A stretch of DNA of 64,000 nt from Anodontia alba (taxonomy: Eukaryota; Mollusca; Bivalvia; Lucinida; Lucinidae), in NCBI GenBank assembly GCA_964016985.1, contig OZ024831.1:82004263-82068262 (forward strand). Reading direction: 5' to 3'. The notes under the pieces were generated by a model. That model searched no databases and was not told the origin of the DNA. It saw only the letters and a list, made by a program, of their open reading frames with translations. Positions 52,841 to 64,000 of this stretch are shown in pieces; position 1 is the stretch's first letter, and each line of letters begins with the position of its first letter. The translations under genes were made by a program, and so were the position numbers.

Positions 52841-53275
52841 TTTTGACACATAAAACACAAGTTCCGGGACACAAATACAATATCCACAATTTAGAAACGT
52901 TTCCAAACTTCCAATCAGGCCCGGATCCAGGGGTGGGCAAAAGGGGCACATGCCCCCCCCCCCGAAGCGACCGCTAGTCATACCTTGCCCCCCGGTATTT
53001 TTCGATATTACACTCTTATGCATAAGCTACCCAGACACCTGTGATTTCCAGAAAACAGGGAGTTCATAAATGATAATGAAAGAGGCATGCTGTGATTTGT
53101 CAATAACTTGTTAATATTGCCCTGCTGATAGGTAGCATATGGTCAGTTACACAGGCTTCTGTCTTACAAATACATGATTTCACACCCTACATCTTCTTTT
53201 TATCTAGATAATATACATGTATGAGTAGAAACGGTTTTAGCGTTCTATTAATTTGTTTTCAAGGAGAATTTAATC

Positions 53276-53455
53276 CTAACCACTCTCTCTGGTAATTCAG
53301 CAGTCGACAAATTGGTGACATTTGTCTTAATTTGCCCTTTAAACAGGATTTGACATTTCATTCAAATTGTCTCCTGTTTTCTGAGAAATATAAGAAAAAT
53401 ATTTCAAAATGTTGTCTGCAAAAAAGTTACCCATAGAGCTAAATGTTAAATTATT
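53276..53455. mobile_element. MITE family P3, diverged copy
   Basis: CTAACCACTCTCTCTGGTAATTC at the left, CCATAGAGCTAAATGTTAAA at the right. Confidence 0.55.
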
Positions 53456-54307
53456 TATTTAGCCTCATCACGAGAAACCCTGTCTTTGGAGTTACAACCA
53501 GGTATGAAATAGATCAGACTTCGCAGCTGCAGAGAAAAACTAGAGTCTTGAAAAACTGGATACGTTATACCATCTAAGCAGTGAACAGGAAATGAAGGCG
53601 CTGATCAGACTATGCAGATGCAACAGGCTGAACTGCGCCTTTGATGTTCGCAAAGGTATAAAACAGGTTTTCTTATGGCCAGGCTCTTTTTGTTGCCTCC
53701 AGGGGTGGGCAAAAAGGGCAAATGCTCCCCCCTCCCCCCGCCATTGCAGAATAATGAATGATTTTTTTTCTGGCGTTCGGTGGGTTGGTTGTGTGTGAAT
53801 GTGTGTGTGTGGGGGGGGGGGGGGCGAGGGAGGGGGGGGCGATGGGAATTTGCCCCTAACCCACCCAATCCTTTACCCCTTCTTTTTACCCCTACCCCAC
53901 CCAATCCATATATATTTGTGTGGGTGTGGTGGCTGAAGGGACAGGCAGGTTATCCAGGATTGTGCATGGCTAGCACTGGTAATTATCAAACTAGCCGGAA
54001 TTATTTTTGCAGCTTAGAAATTACTAGCCTAGCTACTAGGCCAATATATAAGTACCTATGTTTGTCACTTTTTGTTTACTTATTATTTTTTTTTTTTTCA
54101 TTTACATTCTACTTTTTGATTCAATGTTTAGCTAGTCTATGGGTGAACTTTTCTTCTGTGGTTGTCTCTGAAATATATTAGAAATCCAGACCATATTATC
54201 TATAGACTAGCCACAGAGCTCAATAAGCCAAAAAAAATATATGTATATTTCTAAGCCTTGGGCAAGGCTAAGAAATTACCTGCATATAAGGCGGAAGATT
54301 TTATTTG
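53456..54307. other. upstream region with G-run and short repeats
   Basis: (TG)n followed by a long G-run at 53790-53840. CCAGGGGTGGGCAAAA occurs at 53700 and, similarly, 52928, marking a small duplicated repeat. No gene recognised. Confidence 0.4.
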
Positions 54308-54540
54308 TTTTGGAGTTTTACGGCCCAGTTAACACTATTTAGGTTATTTTTGAGCCAGTCAATTTACAAAACCGCACTTCCTGGGAAGGCTTATACATGT
54401 GGTTAACCAGTACAGTGCAATTCTTTTGCCAGAAACTGACAACTGCCCTTCTTGAATCAGTGGGAGGGAGGGAGAGAATGATCCCACAAAAGAATGTTGC
54501 CCCAGCAGTTTTCGAACCCGGGACCTCCTGAAATTGACAG
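54308..54540 (-). mobile_element. diverged SINE (copy 8)
   Basis: GTTTTGGAGTTTTACGGCCC tail-side through CCGGGTTCGAAAACTGC head on the minus strand; the head is cut short. Confidence 0.65.
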
Positions 54541-55472
54541 AAAAAAAGAAATAAAATCAGCTTGCAAGATCAATGAAAGTGACTTGAAAATAGCATGGAA
54601 ATGCACTCCCAGGCAATCCAGTTTTAAAAATTTCCCGGGGGAAGCCCCCGGACCTCCTTATAAGAGGGGAAACCCCCTCTCATACTCTCCCCCACTCGCG
54701 GCTTACGCCGCTCGATACATGCTTTCGGAAGTCAATGTCCCCCCCTGTCTTCAGACCTTCTGGGTCCAGCCCTGTCCAATGGAAATGAAATTTTGAATCA
54801 AATGTTGTGGGTTCGACTTAGCCCCGCGACATCATCTGGCTCCGCCACATCCATGTTTTAGCAGCTGGGAGACGTTGGTCCGAAAATATTTTCTTTTAAG
54901 AAAGGCAGGAGCAAGGGGTTGGGGATTATTATTATTATTATTATTATTATTATCTTTTTTTTCAGAAGGAGGAGGTAGGCCCTTGAAAACAATAGGTAAA
55001 CAGATATAATGGGTGTTGAGCCTCGAAAATAAGTATATAAGTAGTATAGGGTGTCCGACACCCTATACTACTTATATAATAATAAGAAAAGTGAAACAAT
55101 TTTGCTCCTGTTGAGTTCTGACTTTCTAAACAAGGCGAGCAGCGCCATCATACACCTTCATAAAAACAGTTTGGCGTTTCTTACACCACAGCATCTTCTT
55201 CCATATATATACAGGTAATGTCTCAGTCATGTAAGAAAGGGAAAGAGAAAGGAACTTCTTTGACAGGGGAGTGGGTATCCTGATGTGTTCTGCTGCACAG
55301 GCTCGAACTATTTGCCATGGAATGGGGGCTGACAGGAGGACTGAAAATTTCAATTTTTTACTATTTTTGGGGGTCCAAATTTTAGCTATTATTATTATTA
55401 TTATTATTATTGTGGGCCCAACATTTCCAGGTACTTGATTGTGGCTATTTCTGATCGCAAATGGTAATCAGT

Positions 55473-55531
<59 letters not shown>

Positions 55532-55770
55532 TTTTCATTTTTGTCTTGTTTTCTCTTGCATGGATCATCTTGCTATAAGTTTCCCAATGATATGCAGGAC
55601 CCACTCTGGAGCATCGTCGCAAAATATATGCAACTGAACTGAATAAAGCCATGCAGATCTAATCATCATTATCAACTGTTGTTCCACTGATTATATTGGT
55701 TTATACACATAACTGCTTGTAATTTACTGGTCAATTTTTTGTGTTATGGACCCAATCACTTTTGATAGCT
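54541..55770. other. upstream region with microsatellites
   Basis: (ATT)n at 54927-54953 and 55388-55411; (TTTA)n at 55472-55533; inverted repeat GGGTGTCGGACACCC-type at 55040-55078 (AAGTAGTATAGGGTG and complement). No gene. Confidence 0.6.
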
Positions 55771-56080
55771 GCCGGCCTCGGTGGCTCAGTTGGATGCGCC
55801 GTCCGACTGGAGACCAGGAGGTCGCGGGTTCAACCCCCTCCGAGGTCGGCAACTTTCTTTCGTGGAGATTGATCATGAAATATTTTCTACGGTCATTCTC
55901 TCCCTTCCGCTGATTCAAGAAGGGCAGTTGTCAGTTTCTGGCGAAAGAATGTGCACAATACTGGTTAACCGCTTAGAGGACTAAGCCTGCCCAGTAAACG
56001 TGTGGTTAGGTAAACTGACCGCGCTCGACATGACCCATTGGGTTGACTGAGCCGTAAAACCTCAACACAAACAAACAAAC
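55771..56080 (+). mobile_element. tRNA-derived SINE, full length with target duplication
   Basis: Head: CTCGGTGGCTCAGTTGGATG (A-box about 55782-55793) and GGTTCAACCCC (B-box 55827-55837), the internal pol III promoter of tRNA SINEs. The body is conserved among eight copies here. The tail is CAACACAAACAAACAAAC. TTTTGATAGCT flanks both sides (55760-55770, 56081-56091), a perfect 11-bp duplication. Widespread molluscan SINE families such as RUDI are possible relatives (not checked). Confidence 0.9.
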
Positions 56081-56224
56081 TTTTGATAGCTCTGTGTATC
56101 CATTATTACTCTTTAACAAAGGGTTTCTTGCAAAACGAACGGTATTTAGTGGAGTACATGGGCTGATTAAATGCAATAGTAGGTATAGGCCCGATCACTT
56201 TTAATCAGCCTTGCCCTGTGACTA

Positions 56225-56830
56225 AACAAGATCGAGGCCCATGGGTCACAATTCGCCCACTTGCATATTTGTTAATGCCATGCAACAGTCTTCCAGTATT
56301 ACCACAGCAACTGGGACACAATTGTGACCATACCATAAAAAGGTCAAAGGTCATCCTAGTCTCATCATTTTAACAAACTTGAATTCCCAATGCCGTAAAC
56401 CAAGATTCAGCCTCAAAGCGTTTTTAGTACTGGAGAAGACGGTTTTAAGTGTTTTTACCATATATGAGCATGGCAGCCACCTTGTTCAATGATGCAGAAG
56501 CATTTGAACAAAGTGTCAACATCCCTTCGACAGAAGGCCATGTGAAATCTAGTGAAAATTGGTCAAGTGCTTTTAGAGAAGAAGAGGTTTAAAGATTTCA
56601 TGGTTTTATACCTGTATATAGCGCAGGGGCAAGGGCAGATACCCCCCCCCCCACACACACACCCCCCTCGGGGGTGGGGGCGGGGAGGTACAAAATTTTT
56701 ATCCTAACTAAAACGTTTTACTACTTTAATCATTGCACTCATGCGACACAATAATTATAGTATTAACAAGGTACTGCGCATTACATGATAGTTGGTAGTC
56801 GCTAGTTCTAATGTTTAAAGTGTTTCTAGA

Positions 56831-56868
<38 letters not shown>

Positions 56869-59490
56869 GAAAATGTTATCTATCTATCTATCTATCCGAA
56901 TAGTTTTCAGGTTATCTATCTATCTATGGCGGTTACGCCAGCAATACTGCTCCCCCAAGTTACAGTCAGTCGTGATTTGGGTCGCTAAAAAATGAATTCC
57001 AATAGTTTTTTGAATGTGTCCTGGTTCTTATTATACATATTATTATGGAATTACGGTAACCGTCTTGACTGCAACTTTGTATTTTACATTTCCTCTGATG
57101 TCATGCTTGACTTTGAGAGAATAAAGTACTTTGAACTTGAACTTGAATAATATATTGTAAGTTTCAACCTTTAGTCTTAAATACACATTGAAAAAAAAAA
57201 AATGATTTTTCAACTTTTACCCCATAAAAATCTATAGAGACGCAAATTTGACCTTGCCGTAAAAAGGTCAAAGGTCAACCTATGATCATAATTTGAACAA
57301 ACTAGGTAGAGCTTGAGTCCTCAATGCTATATACCAAGATTCAGCCCCAAAGCTTTCTTGGTTCTGGAGAAGTAGATTTTCAAGATTCATATATGGATAT
57401 GGCGGCCATCTTTTTCAGTTGCGCGGAACCATTTGAACAAATTGGCAATACTATTTCGACAAAGGCCCATGTGAAATCTGGTGAAAATTGCTCGAGCAGT
57501 CTCAGAGAAGAAGACATTGAAAAATTTCACAATTTTATACATGTATATAGCCCAGTGGCAAGGGCAGATAACCATCAAGTGACAAAACTTTGACTATAAC
57601 TATATTGTTTTACTACTTCAATAACACATTGTAAGTTTCAGCCATTAGTCTTTAATACATTCTGACAAAATGACTTTTCAGCATATTCCCCATACAAATG
57701 CATGGGAACGCAAATTTGACCTTGCGTAACAAGGTCAAAGGTCAACCTAGGGTCATCATTTGAACAAACTTGGTAGACCTTGAGTCCTCAATGCTATACA
57801 TCAGGATTCAGCCCCAAAAGCTTTTTTGGTTCTGGAAAAAAAATTAAGTGTTTCTTCCATATATGGGCATGGCGGCATCTTGTTCAATTTCGCGGAACCA
57901 TTTGAACAAATTGGCAATATCCTTTTGACAGACGGCCTCATGTGAAATCTGGTGAAAATTGCTTAAGCGGTTTCAGAGAAGACATTTAAAAATTAAACAT
58001 TTTTTACATGTATATAGCCCAATGGCAAGGGCAGACAATCCTCTGGGGACAAATTTTGATTATAACTAAAATGTTTTACCACTTTAATCGTACATTGTAA
58101 GTTTCAGCCATTAGTCTTTAACACATTTTGAGAAAATGACTTTTCAACATTTTCCCCATATAAATGTATAGGGACGCAAATTTGACCTTGCCGTAAAAAG
58201 GACAACCTACAGTCACCCATTGAACAAGCTTGGTAGACCTTGAGCCCTCAATGCTATATACCAGGATTCAGCCCCAAAGCTTTCTTGATTCTGAAGAAGA
58301 AGATTGTTTAAGTGTTTTTACCATATATGGGCATGGCGGCCATCTTGCTCGATGGCGAGGAACCATTTGAATAAATTGGCTATACCCTTTTGCCAGAAGG
58401 CCCCATGTGAAATCTGGTAAAATTGTTCAAGCAATTTCATAAAAGAAGACATTTAAACCTTACACAATTTTATACATGTATATAGTATCCCAGGGGCAAG
58501 GACAGATAACCCTCAAGCGACAAAATTTTGATTATAACTAAAATGTTTTACTACTTTAATCACACATTGTAAGTTTCAGCCATTAGTCTTTAATACATTT
58601 TGAGAAAATGACTTTTCAACATTTTCCCCATATTAATGTATAGGGACGGAAAAATTTGACCTTGCCATAAAAAAGATCAATGGTCAACCTACTGTCATCA
58701 TTTGAATAAACTTGGTAGACCCTGAGCCCTCAGTGCTATATACAAAGATTCTGCCCAGAAGCTTTCAAGGTTCTGGAGGAGAAGATTTTTTAAGTGTTTT
58801 TAATATACATATGGGCATGGCGGCCATCTTGTTTGATGGCGGGGAAACATTTGAACAAATTGGCCATACCCTTTTGACAGAAGGCCCCATCTGAAAGCTG
58901 GTAAAAATGCTCAAACAGTTTCAGAGAAGAAGACATGGAAAATTACACAATTTTATATATGTATATAGCCCAGGGACAAGGGCAGACAACCTTAAAGAGA
59001 CAATTTTTTATTATAACTAAAATGTTTTACTTCTTTAATCACACATTGTAAGTTTAAGCCATTAGTCTTTAATACATTCTGAGAAAATTACTTTTCAACA
59101 TATTTCCCGTACAAATGCTTGGGGACGCAAATTTGACCTTGCTGTAAAAAGGTCAAAGGTCAACCTAGGGTCAACATTTGAACACAATTGGTAGACCTTG
59201 AGTCCATAATGCTATATACCAAGGCCATGAAGCTTTTTGGTTCTTGAGAAGAAGATTTTTAAGTGTTTGTATCATATATGGGCATGGCGGCCATCTTGAT
59301 TAACGGACCGTGACCATTTATACAAATTTTCAATTACCCTTTAACAGAAGGCTCCACATGAAGTTTGAAGAAAATTGGCTCAGGTTACAAAGAAGAAGTC
59401 GTTCAAAAGTGTGGACGGACGGACGAACGGACGATGGACGGCAAATGATCACAATAGCTCATCCTGAACCTTGCTCAGGTGAGCTAAAAG
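56225..59490. mobile_element. composite tandem-repeat element T5 (470-bp core)
   Basis: The right end CTCAGGTGAGCTAAAAG matches T1 and T2. About six units of 470 bp: AATTTGACCTTGC marks at about 57245, 57712, 58185, 58655 and 59127. Unit phrases: ATGGGCATGGCGGCCATCTTG, GAACCATTTGAACAAATTGG, AAGGTCAAAGGTCAACCTA. Interrupted at about 56640-57180 by unrelated sequence with a (CTAT)n array. The left end is worn. Confidence 0.75.
56834..56925. repeat. (CTAT)n microsatellite clusters
   Basis: Three CTAT runs (56834-56868, 56878-56896, 56914-56925) separated by short unique sequence. Confidence 0.9.
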
Positions 59491-59693
59491 ACTGAATGCT
59501 CATCACCAATAGAAACTATGTATTTACGAGGGTCCTGCAAAAAGTTCTGTCACTAATAGGCTTCCTTAGTTTTATCCCAGGTATATTTTAAGATGCTTCA
59601 CTGCACTTGAATGGTGTGTTGAATAGCTAACGATATCCGTTTATTTCGTGCAAATTGCTTTCCAACTGACCGAGTTATTTCAAATTGAAATAG

Positions 59694-59924
59694 ATGCAGT
59701 CATATACACTGATCAATTTACTTGTTACATTGGAACATGGACCAAGCAAAGGATGGTCAGGAGTCCACCTTTTACATGACAACGCCTCTTCTCATAAGTG
59801 TGAGATTGTTAAGTCTTTTTTGGCTTCTGAAAAGGTGAAAGTTTTAAACCATCCACCTTATTCACCTGACCTGAGTCCCTGTGACTTCTTTTTATTTCCA
59901 AGGCTTAAGAAAATGCTTTCTTGA
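59694..59924 (+). pseudogene. mariner transposase catalytic fragment
   Basis: 76 codons with HDNASSH and YSPDLSPCDFFLF. The frame breaks just before the LINE insertion; the C-terminus continues at about 62505. Non-functional. Confidence 0.85.
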
Positions 59925-59939
59925 AATAAGTATACGTCT

Positions 59940-62491
59940 CACTGACTATGTCATAGTGCGAAGGAAGGACAGACAGGATGTCAGAATGACTAAAACTATG
60001 TGTGGTGCAGACTGTTGGACAGATCACAGGCTTGTTGTCAGCAAACTCAACCTGCGGATTCAGACTGTACGACGACTACAAGGCAAGAATGTGCAAAAGA
60101 AATTAGATGTCTCCAAGCTGAAACAAGACAGCAAGAGGCAAGCATTCGTCAACGATCTCTGCAGCTGTTTAGTTCAGAAGATGTAGATGAGAGCTGGACA
60201 GTCTTCAGAGACACCGTTCACTCTTCAGCAATGGATTCCCTAGGACCAGTATCTCGCAAACACCAAGATTGGTTTGATGAGAATGACAAAGAAATTCAGG
60301 GACTCCTTGAAGAGAAACACCAAAAACACAAGGCTTACCGCAGAAATACCAGCTCAGTATCTAGCAAGACTGCCTATTCAAGCATATGCAAGACAGTTCA
60401 GACGAGGCTCAGAGACATGCAAGACTCCTGGCTGAAAAAAAAGGCTGATGAAATCCAGTCCTTTGCAGATAGAAAGGACATGAAAAAGTTCTTTGATGCA
60501 CTCAAGACAGTATATGGTCCCCAGAGCTCAGGAACGACCCCACTCCTTAGTGCAGATGGAACTAGTCTTCTGACCGACAAAGAAGCTATCTTGAAAAGAT
60601 GGGCTGAACACTTTGATGGTGTCCTTAATCGGCCATCATCTATCAATGATAATGCTATCAACAGACTACAACAGATGGAATGTAATCCGCTGCTTGATGA
60701 GCTCCCAAACGTCTCTGAAACAGTAAAAGCAATAAAACTCCTGTCATCTGGCAAGGCTCCAGGATCAGATGCAATACCTGCAGAGATCTACAAAGCAGGA
60801 GGTCCTCCAGTTGCAGAGAAACTGACAGAGTTATTTCACATTATGTGGAGAAAAGAAGCCATCCCTCAAGAATTCAACAATGCAACAATTATCCACCTAT
60901 TCAAAAGGAAAGGGAATCCTCAAGTCTGTGACAATCATCGAGGCATCTCTTTATTGTCAATTGCTGGGAAGATTCTTGCTAGGGTCCTACTGAACCGATT
61001 GAATGAACACCTGGAACGGTCAGGGCTTCTACCAGAAAGCCAGTGTGGATTCAGGAAAAACAGAGGAACAATAGACATGATCTTCACAGCACGACAGCTT
61101 CAAGAAAAATGCCAGGAACAGAATGTGGACCTCTACATGACCTTTGTCGACCTTACCAAAGCATTTAACATAGTCAGTCGTGAGGGACTTTGGAAAATTA
61201 TGGCAAAGTTTAGTTGTCCTGCCAAATTCATAGCAATGGTGCGGCAGTTCCATGATGATATGCTTGCAAGGGTCCAAAATGATGGCGAGTTTTCTGATCC
61301 ATTTCCTGTGACAAATGGAGTTAAGCAAGGCTGTGTACTAGCTTCAACACTGTTCAGCATGATGTTTTCTGCCATGCTTACAGATGCTTTCCAGGGTATA
61401 CCTATTAGGTATCGCTTTGATGGGAAACTTTTCAACCTAAGAAGGTTGCAAGCTAAATCTAAGGTGCAGACAGAGGTGCTAGACGAGTTCCTCTTTGCTG
61501 ATGACATGGCAAAGGGTGCTCCAACAGAAGAGAAAATGCAAAAAGGTGTGGATCAAGTATCTGATTCATGTGACAGTTATGATCTCACAATCAGCATAAA
61601 AAAACTGAGGTAGTATATCAGCCAGCACCTGGAAAGCCTTACAAGGAGCCTACTATCACAGTGAAAGGTCAGCGACTGCAAGTGGTAGACAAGTTCACCT
61701 ACATTGGAAGCACATTGTCTAGAGTTGTGCACATTGATGATGAAGTCAATGCTAGAATTGCCAAAGCTAGTGCAGCATTTGGCCGGCTACGTGGAAGTAT
61801 TTGGGACCGAAGTGGAATCAGACTTGGCACAAAGCTGAAAGTATATAGATCGGTAGTGCTGCCAACACAATTATACGCATGCGAAACTTGGACAGTTTAC
61901 CAACGGCATGCCAAAAGACTGAACCACTTCCATATAAGCTGTCTTAGAAAACTTCTAAAGATCAAGTGGCAAGACGGGATTCCAGACACAGAAGTCCTGA
62001 AAAGGGCAGGGATGCAGAGTATACATACTCTTCTGAAATTGGCACAGTTAAGATGGACAGGCCATGTTACCAGAATGCCTGATGAACGTTTGGCAAAGAA
62101 AATCCTCTATGGAGAACTTCTAGGAAAACGCTCCCATGGTGGTCAGAAGAAGCGATACAAGGACACCCTCAAAGTCTCCCTTAAAGACTTCAACATACCA
62201 ACATAGAAACAGATTGCACTAGATCGTACAAAGTGGCGAGGCTTCATAAAAAGGGGAGCTGGTGAATACGAAGCAAAAAGAATCCGCGAAGCCGAGCAGA
62301 AACGTGCACAGCGGAAAACCAGTGCTAAGGCATCACCAACAGAGCATTCTTCCTCAGACCTCTCTTGTTCTATCTGCAACAGGCAGTTTAGAGCTAAGAT
62401 TGGTCTCATCAGCCATCTTAGAACACACAAATAATAACAAATCACACAGTTGATTAGGATTGGTCATTGTCAGTAATGACAGACGAACAAG
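59940..62491 (+). mobile_element. 5'-truncated LINE with C-terminal C2H2 finger
   Basis: Inserted in the mariner with ATACGTCT on both sides (59932-59939, 62492-62499). It retains the end of an AP endonuclease (CGADCWTDHRLVVSKL), RT, connection region and finger. No poly(A); the 3' end has a small hairpin TGTCAGTAATGACA (62468-62481). The clade is not assigned; related proteins are usually labelled jockey-like. Confidence 0.85.
60000..62430 (+). pseudogene. LINE ORF2 relic (EN end, RT, zinc finger)
   Basis: Three frames must be joined. EN end in the frame of 59945-60185. RT in the frame ending at 61613, with SGKAPGSDAIPAEIYKAG, catalytic FVDLTKAF, KQGCVLASTLFS and the FADD box. After a one-base loss in an A-run near 61603, the frame 61661-62204 (FTYIGSTLSRVV, YACETWTVY, LRWTGHVTRMPDERL). 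A stop near 62204 then separates the finger CSICNRQFRAKIGLISHLRT, a C2H2 motif. The frameshifts make it inactive. Confidence 0.85.
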
Positions 62492-62719
62492 ATACGTCTA
62501 GAAGTTCTCTTGGCAGCGCTATTTATCAGTGTCTCCAACAGATACCAAAAGAAGACTATTTATCTGCTTTTCGCGACTGGGTAAAAAAAGGTTACAAAAA
62601 TGTGTTTCAGTAAACAGTAAAGGGGGGAATACTTTGAAATTTTGTAATAAAAATATGTTTGATAAACGTAGCACTGAAGTGATCCGAACCCAATGACAAA
62701 ACTTTTTGCAGGACCCTCG

Positions 62720-63328
62720 TATGCATGCGTTCTCTTGGGAATGAATTATTGCGTGCATATGGCAATTTTGTGTAAATACCATTTCTGAAATGGGCCAATC
62801 AAGCAAAAAGGTGTCTTCGAACATGCGCAAAATGCGCAGATTCAGATCATTCTGTACATGCGCAAAATATCATCCGGGCCTTTGCTGTCCATTCATACAT
62901 TCTCTAGCATCCAATGTTTCTGTTAGCGGACAGTGAAAACCTTGATCAGACTGCACGAATGTGCAGGCTGATCTGGGCCTTCGCTGTCCGCATATGCCCA
63001 AAGACACGCGTTTTCGTTTGGCGCGGCCCAAAAGATTTTTTTTTTTCAATAGTAAACTTGAAATTATTTTTCTCTTGTCACATCGATCATAGGTAGATAA
63101 GAAAATGTTACTCATAGAGAACTTATTTTTACAGGAATGTTGTACAGACAGATGAACTCATTGTTGTTATGGTTGCAGAATAGGGTGTCAGTAGTTAGCA
63201 TAAATATTGGGTAGAATGCTGTTTGTCTAACAAGTGAGTTGTCGACTGCTCGTTGATCCTAAATACTAAACTGCTTTTTCGAAAGTGACGTTGACCATCG
63301 TTCTCCTAAAGAAGTATTTGTCTTAATT
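62720..63328. other. upstream flank, small repeat only
   Basis: 62925-62990 (GACAGTGAAAACCTTGATCA ... GGCCTTCGCTGTC) is a diverged palindrome like 13440-13500. No gene seen. Confidence 0.4.
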
Positions 63329-63460
63329 GTACATTATTTCTTCAATGTAAACGTCTTTATTGTACATTATTTTTTCAATGTAAACGTCTTTATTGTACAT
63401 TATTTCTTCAATGTAAACGTCTTTATTGTACATTATTTCTTCAATGTAAAAAGTCTCCTC
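63329..63460. repeat. 33-bp minisatellite, four units
   Basis: TGTACATTATTTCTTCAATG-led units start at 63329, 63361, 63394 and 63427; nearly identical, so recent. Confidence 0.9.
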
Positions 63461-63499
63461 GTACTTTATCATAGTGCGATTTTTATCATCATTTTTACT

Positions 63500-63990
63500 T
63501 GGGATCATGGAACCCATTCCTGCATCTCGCAAAATCGAGTTCCGCTTAAGCCGGCGTTGGGGGCGTATTCAGCCCTACAAACTATATTGCTGCCATATGA
63601 AGAGTCTCAAAGAACCCGAAATGCAGATTGTTTTGTGTTTGATATTTCTAAAGGCAACCTTCATAGATTTTATTTGACTCTACAGCTGGTGGTGGTAAGT
63701 GCCGTGTGGCGGCCGTAACAGACTCTCCGTGCTTCATTATATTGCATTTTTTATCTTCAGTTTCCTTAGAATCGTCGAGCTCATTCTGATATCTTGTAAA
63801 ATGGAATTACGCTTAAACCGGGGCTGCTGGGGGTTGGTGGTTGGAGTGGGGATTGAGGGTGAGTATTCAGCCCTGCAAACTGCATTGCTTCCATATGAAG
63901 AGTCTCAATGAAACCGAGACTCTGATTTTAGGTCTTTTATGTGTTCGATGTTTCCAAGGCAACATGTATATATTTTATTTCAACGAATCA
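63500..63990. repeat. diverged direct duplication
   Basis: 63505-63680 and 63765-63990 share ATTCAGCCCT(A/G)CAAACT, GC(T/A)(G/T)CCATATGAAGAGTCTCA, (T/C)GTGTT(T/C)GAT(A/G)TTTC and AAGGCAAC blocks. The family is unknown. Confidence 0.7.
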
Positions 63991-64000
63991 ACAATAATCT

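Larger units (their letters stand above)
59527..62719 (+). mobile_element. mariner-like element split by a LINE
   Basis: TIRs CGAGGGTCCTGCAAAAAGTT and complement with TA flanks (59525-59526, 62720-62721). The left part encodes LLHDNASSHK and PYSPDLSPCDFFLFPRLKK (second and third Asp of a D34D triad). The right part resumes LGSAIYQCLQQIPKEDYLSA then FRDWVKK, the transposase C-terminus. The N-terminal half is largely missing. Confidence 0.9.

Noticed and set aside
52671..53023. Proline-rich minus-strand frames upstream of TOMM70
   Set aside because: Produced by the C-runs opposite the G-rich block; three frames are open at once.
55771..55845. True tRNA gene
   Set aside because: A and B boxes are present but no full cloverleaf. 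The segment is the head of a repeated SINE with tail and target duplication.
9075..62719. LTR retrotransposon or endogenous virus
   Set aside because: No paired direct LTRs, primer-binding site, protease, integrase or envelope motif was seen. The reverse transcriptases are of LINE type.
63474..63911. Exons of a neighbouring gene
   Set aside because: The two open frames fall in a diverged direct duplication without splice-site or protein-family support.

Overview
The window is nuclear DNA from an animal, most likely a lophotrochozoan invertebrate and probably a bivalve mollusc. One widely split gene is embedded in repeats: tRNA-derived SINEs, palindromic MITEs, mariner and hAT relicts, and RTE-like and other LINEs. 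The species call rests on the repeat style and on the divergence of the gene from vertebrates, so it is only a moderate inference.

The only host gene I can support is on the minus strand: the mitochondrial import receptor TOMM70 (TOM70). Ten exons were located by hand at 52613-52395, 42473-42297, 39400-39274, 34022-33913, 20998-20748, 17275-17065, 15514-15380, 13289-13184, 11071-10953 and 669-572. Every junction is GT/AG and every phase fits. Together they encode about 517 residues: membrane anchor, the Hsp70/Hsp90-binding TPR clamp, linker, and most of the C-terminal TPR domain. The last roughly 90 residues lie beyond the left edge. The 5' end and promoter are near 52.6-52.8 kb, and 53-64 kb is upstream repeat-rich DNA with no recognised host gene.

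The introns are a nest of mobile elements. The strangest is a compound element in the last visible intron (about 0.9-7.06 kb). It has a 40-bp terminal inverted repeat and an AT-rich interior without coding capacity that is packed with short hairpins, stacked two-part stems and several interleaved (pseudoknot-type) pairings. It ends in an array of about eight related hairpins whose stems show compensatory changes, followed by a GACTGG minisatellite. I regard this as the best candidate for something undescribed.

Other notable items: a 3.0-kb foldback palindrome with a 9-bp target duplication (49.2-52.3 kb); a family of composite elements with similar ends but unrelated tandem-repeat cores (9.1, 17.5, 39.7, 43.8 and 56.2 kb); non-autonomous hAT-type elements, one with a perfect 8-bp target duplication (34.2-35.5 kb); several TTAA-flanked piggyBac-like MITE families sharing a hairpin module; a 5'-truncated RTE-like LINE with a PHD-like finger (30.3-32.4 kb); and a second LINE inserted inside a mariner with target duplication intact (59.5-62.7 kb).

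All coordinates and repeat alignments were made by eye. Boundaries of diverged repeats are accurate to roughly 5-20 bases unless a target duplication is stated.
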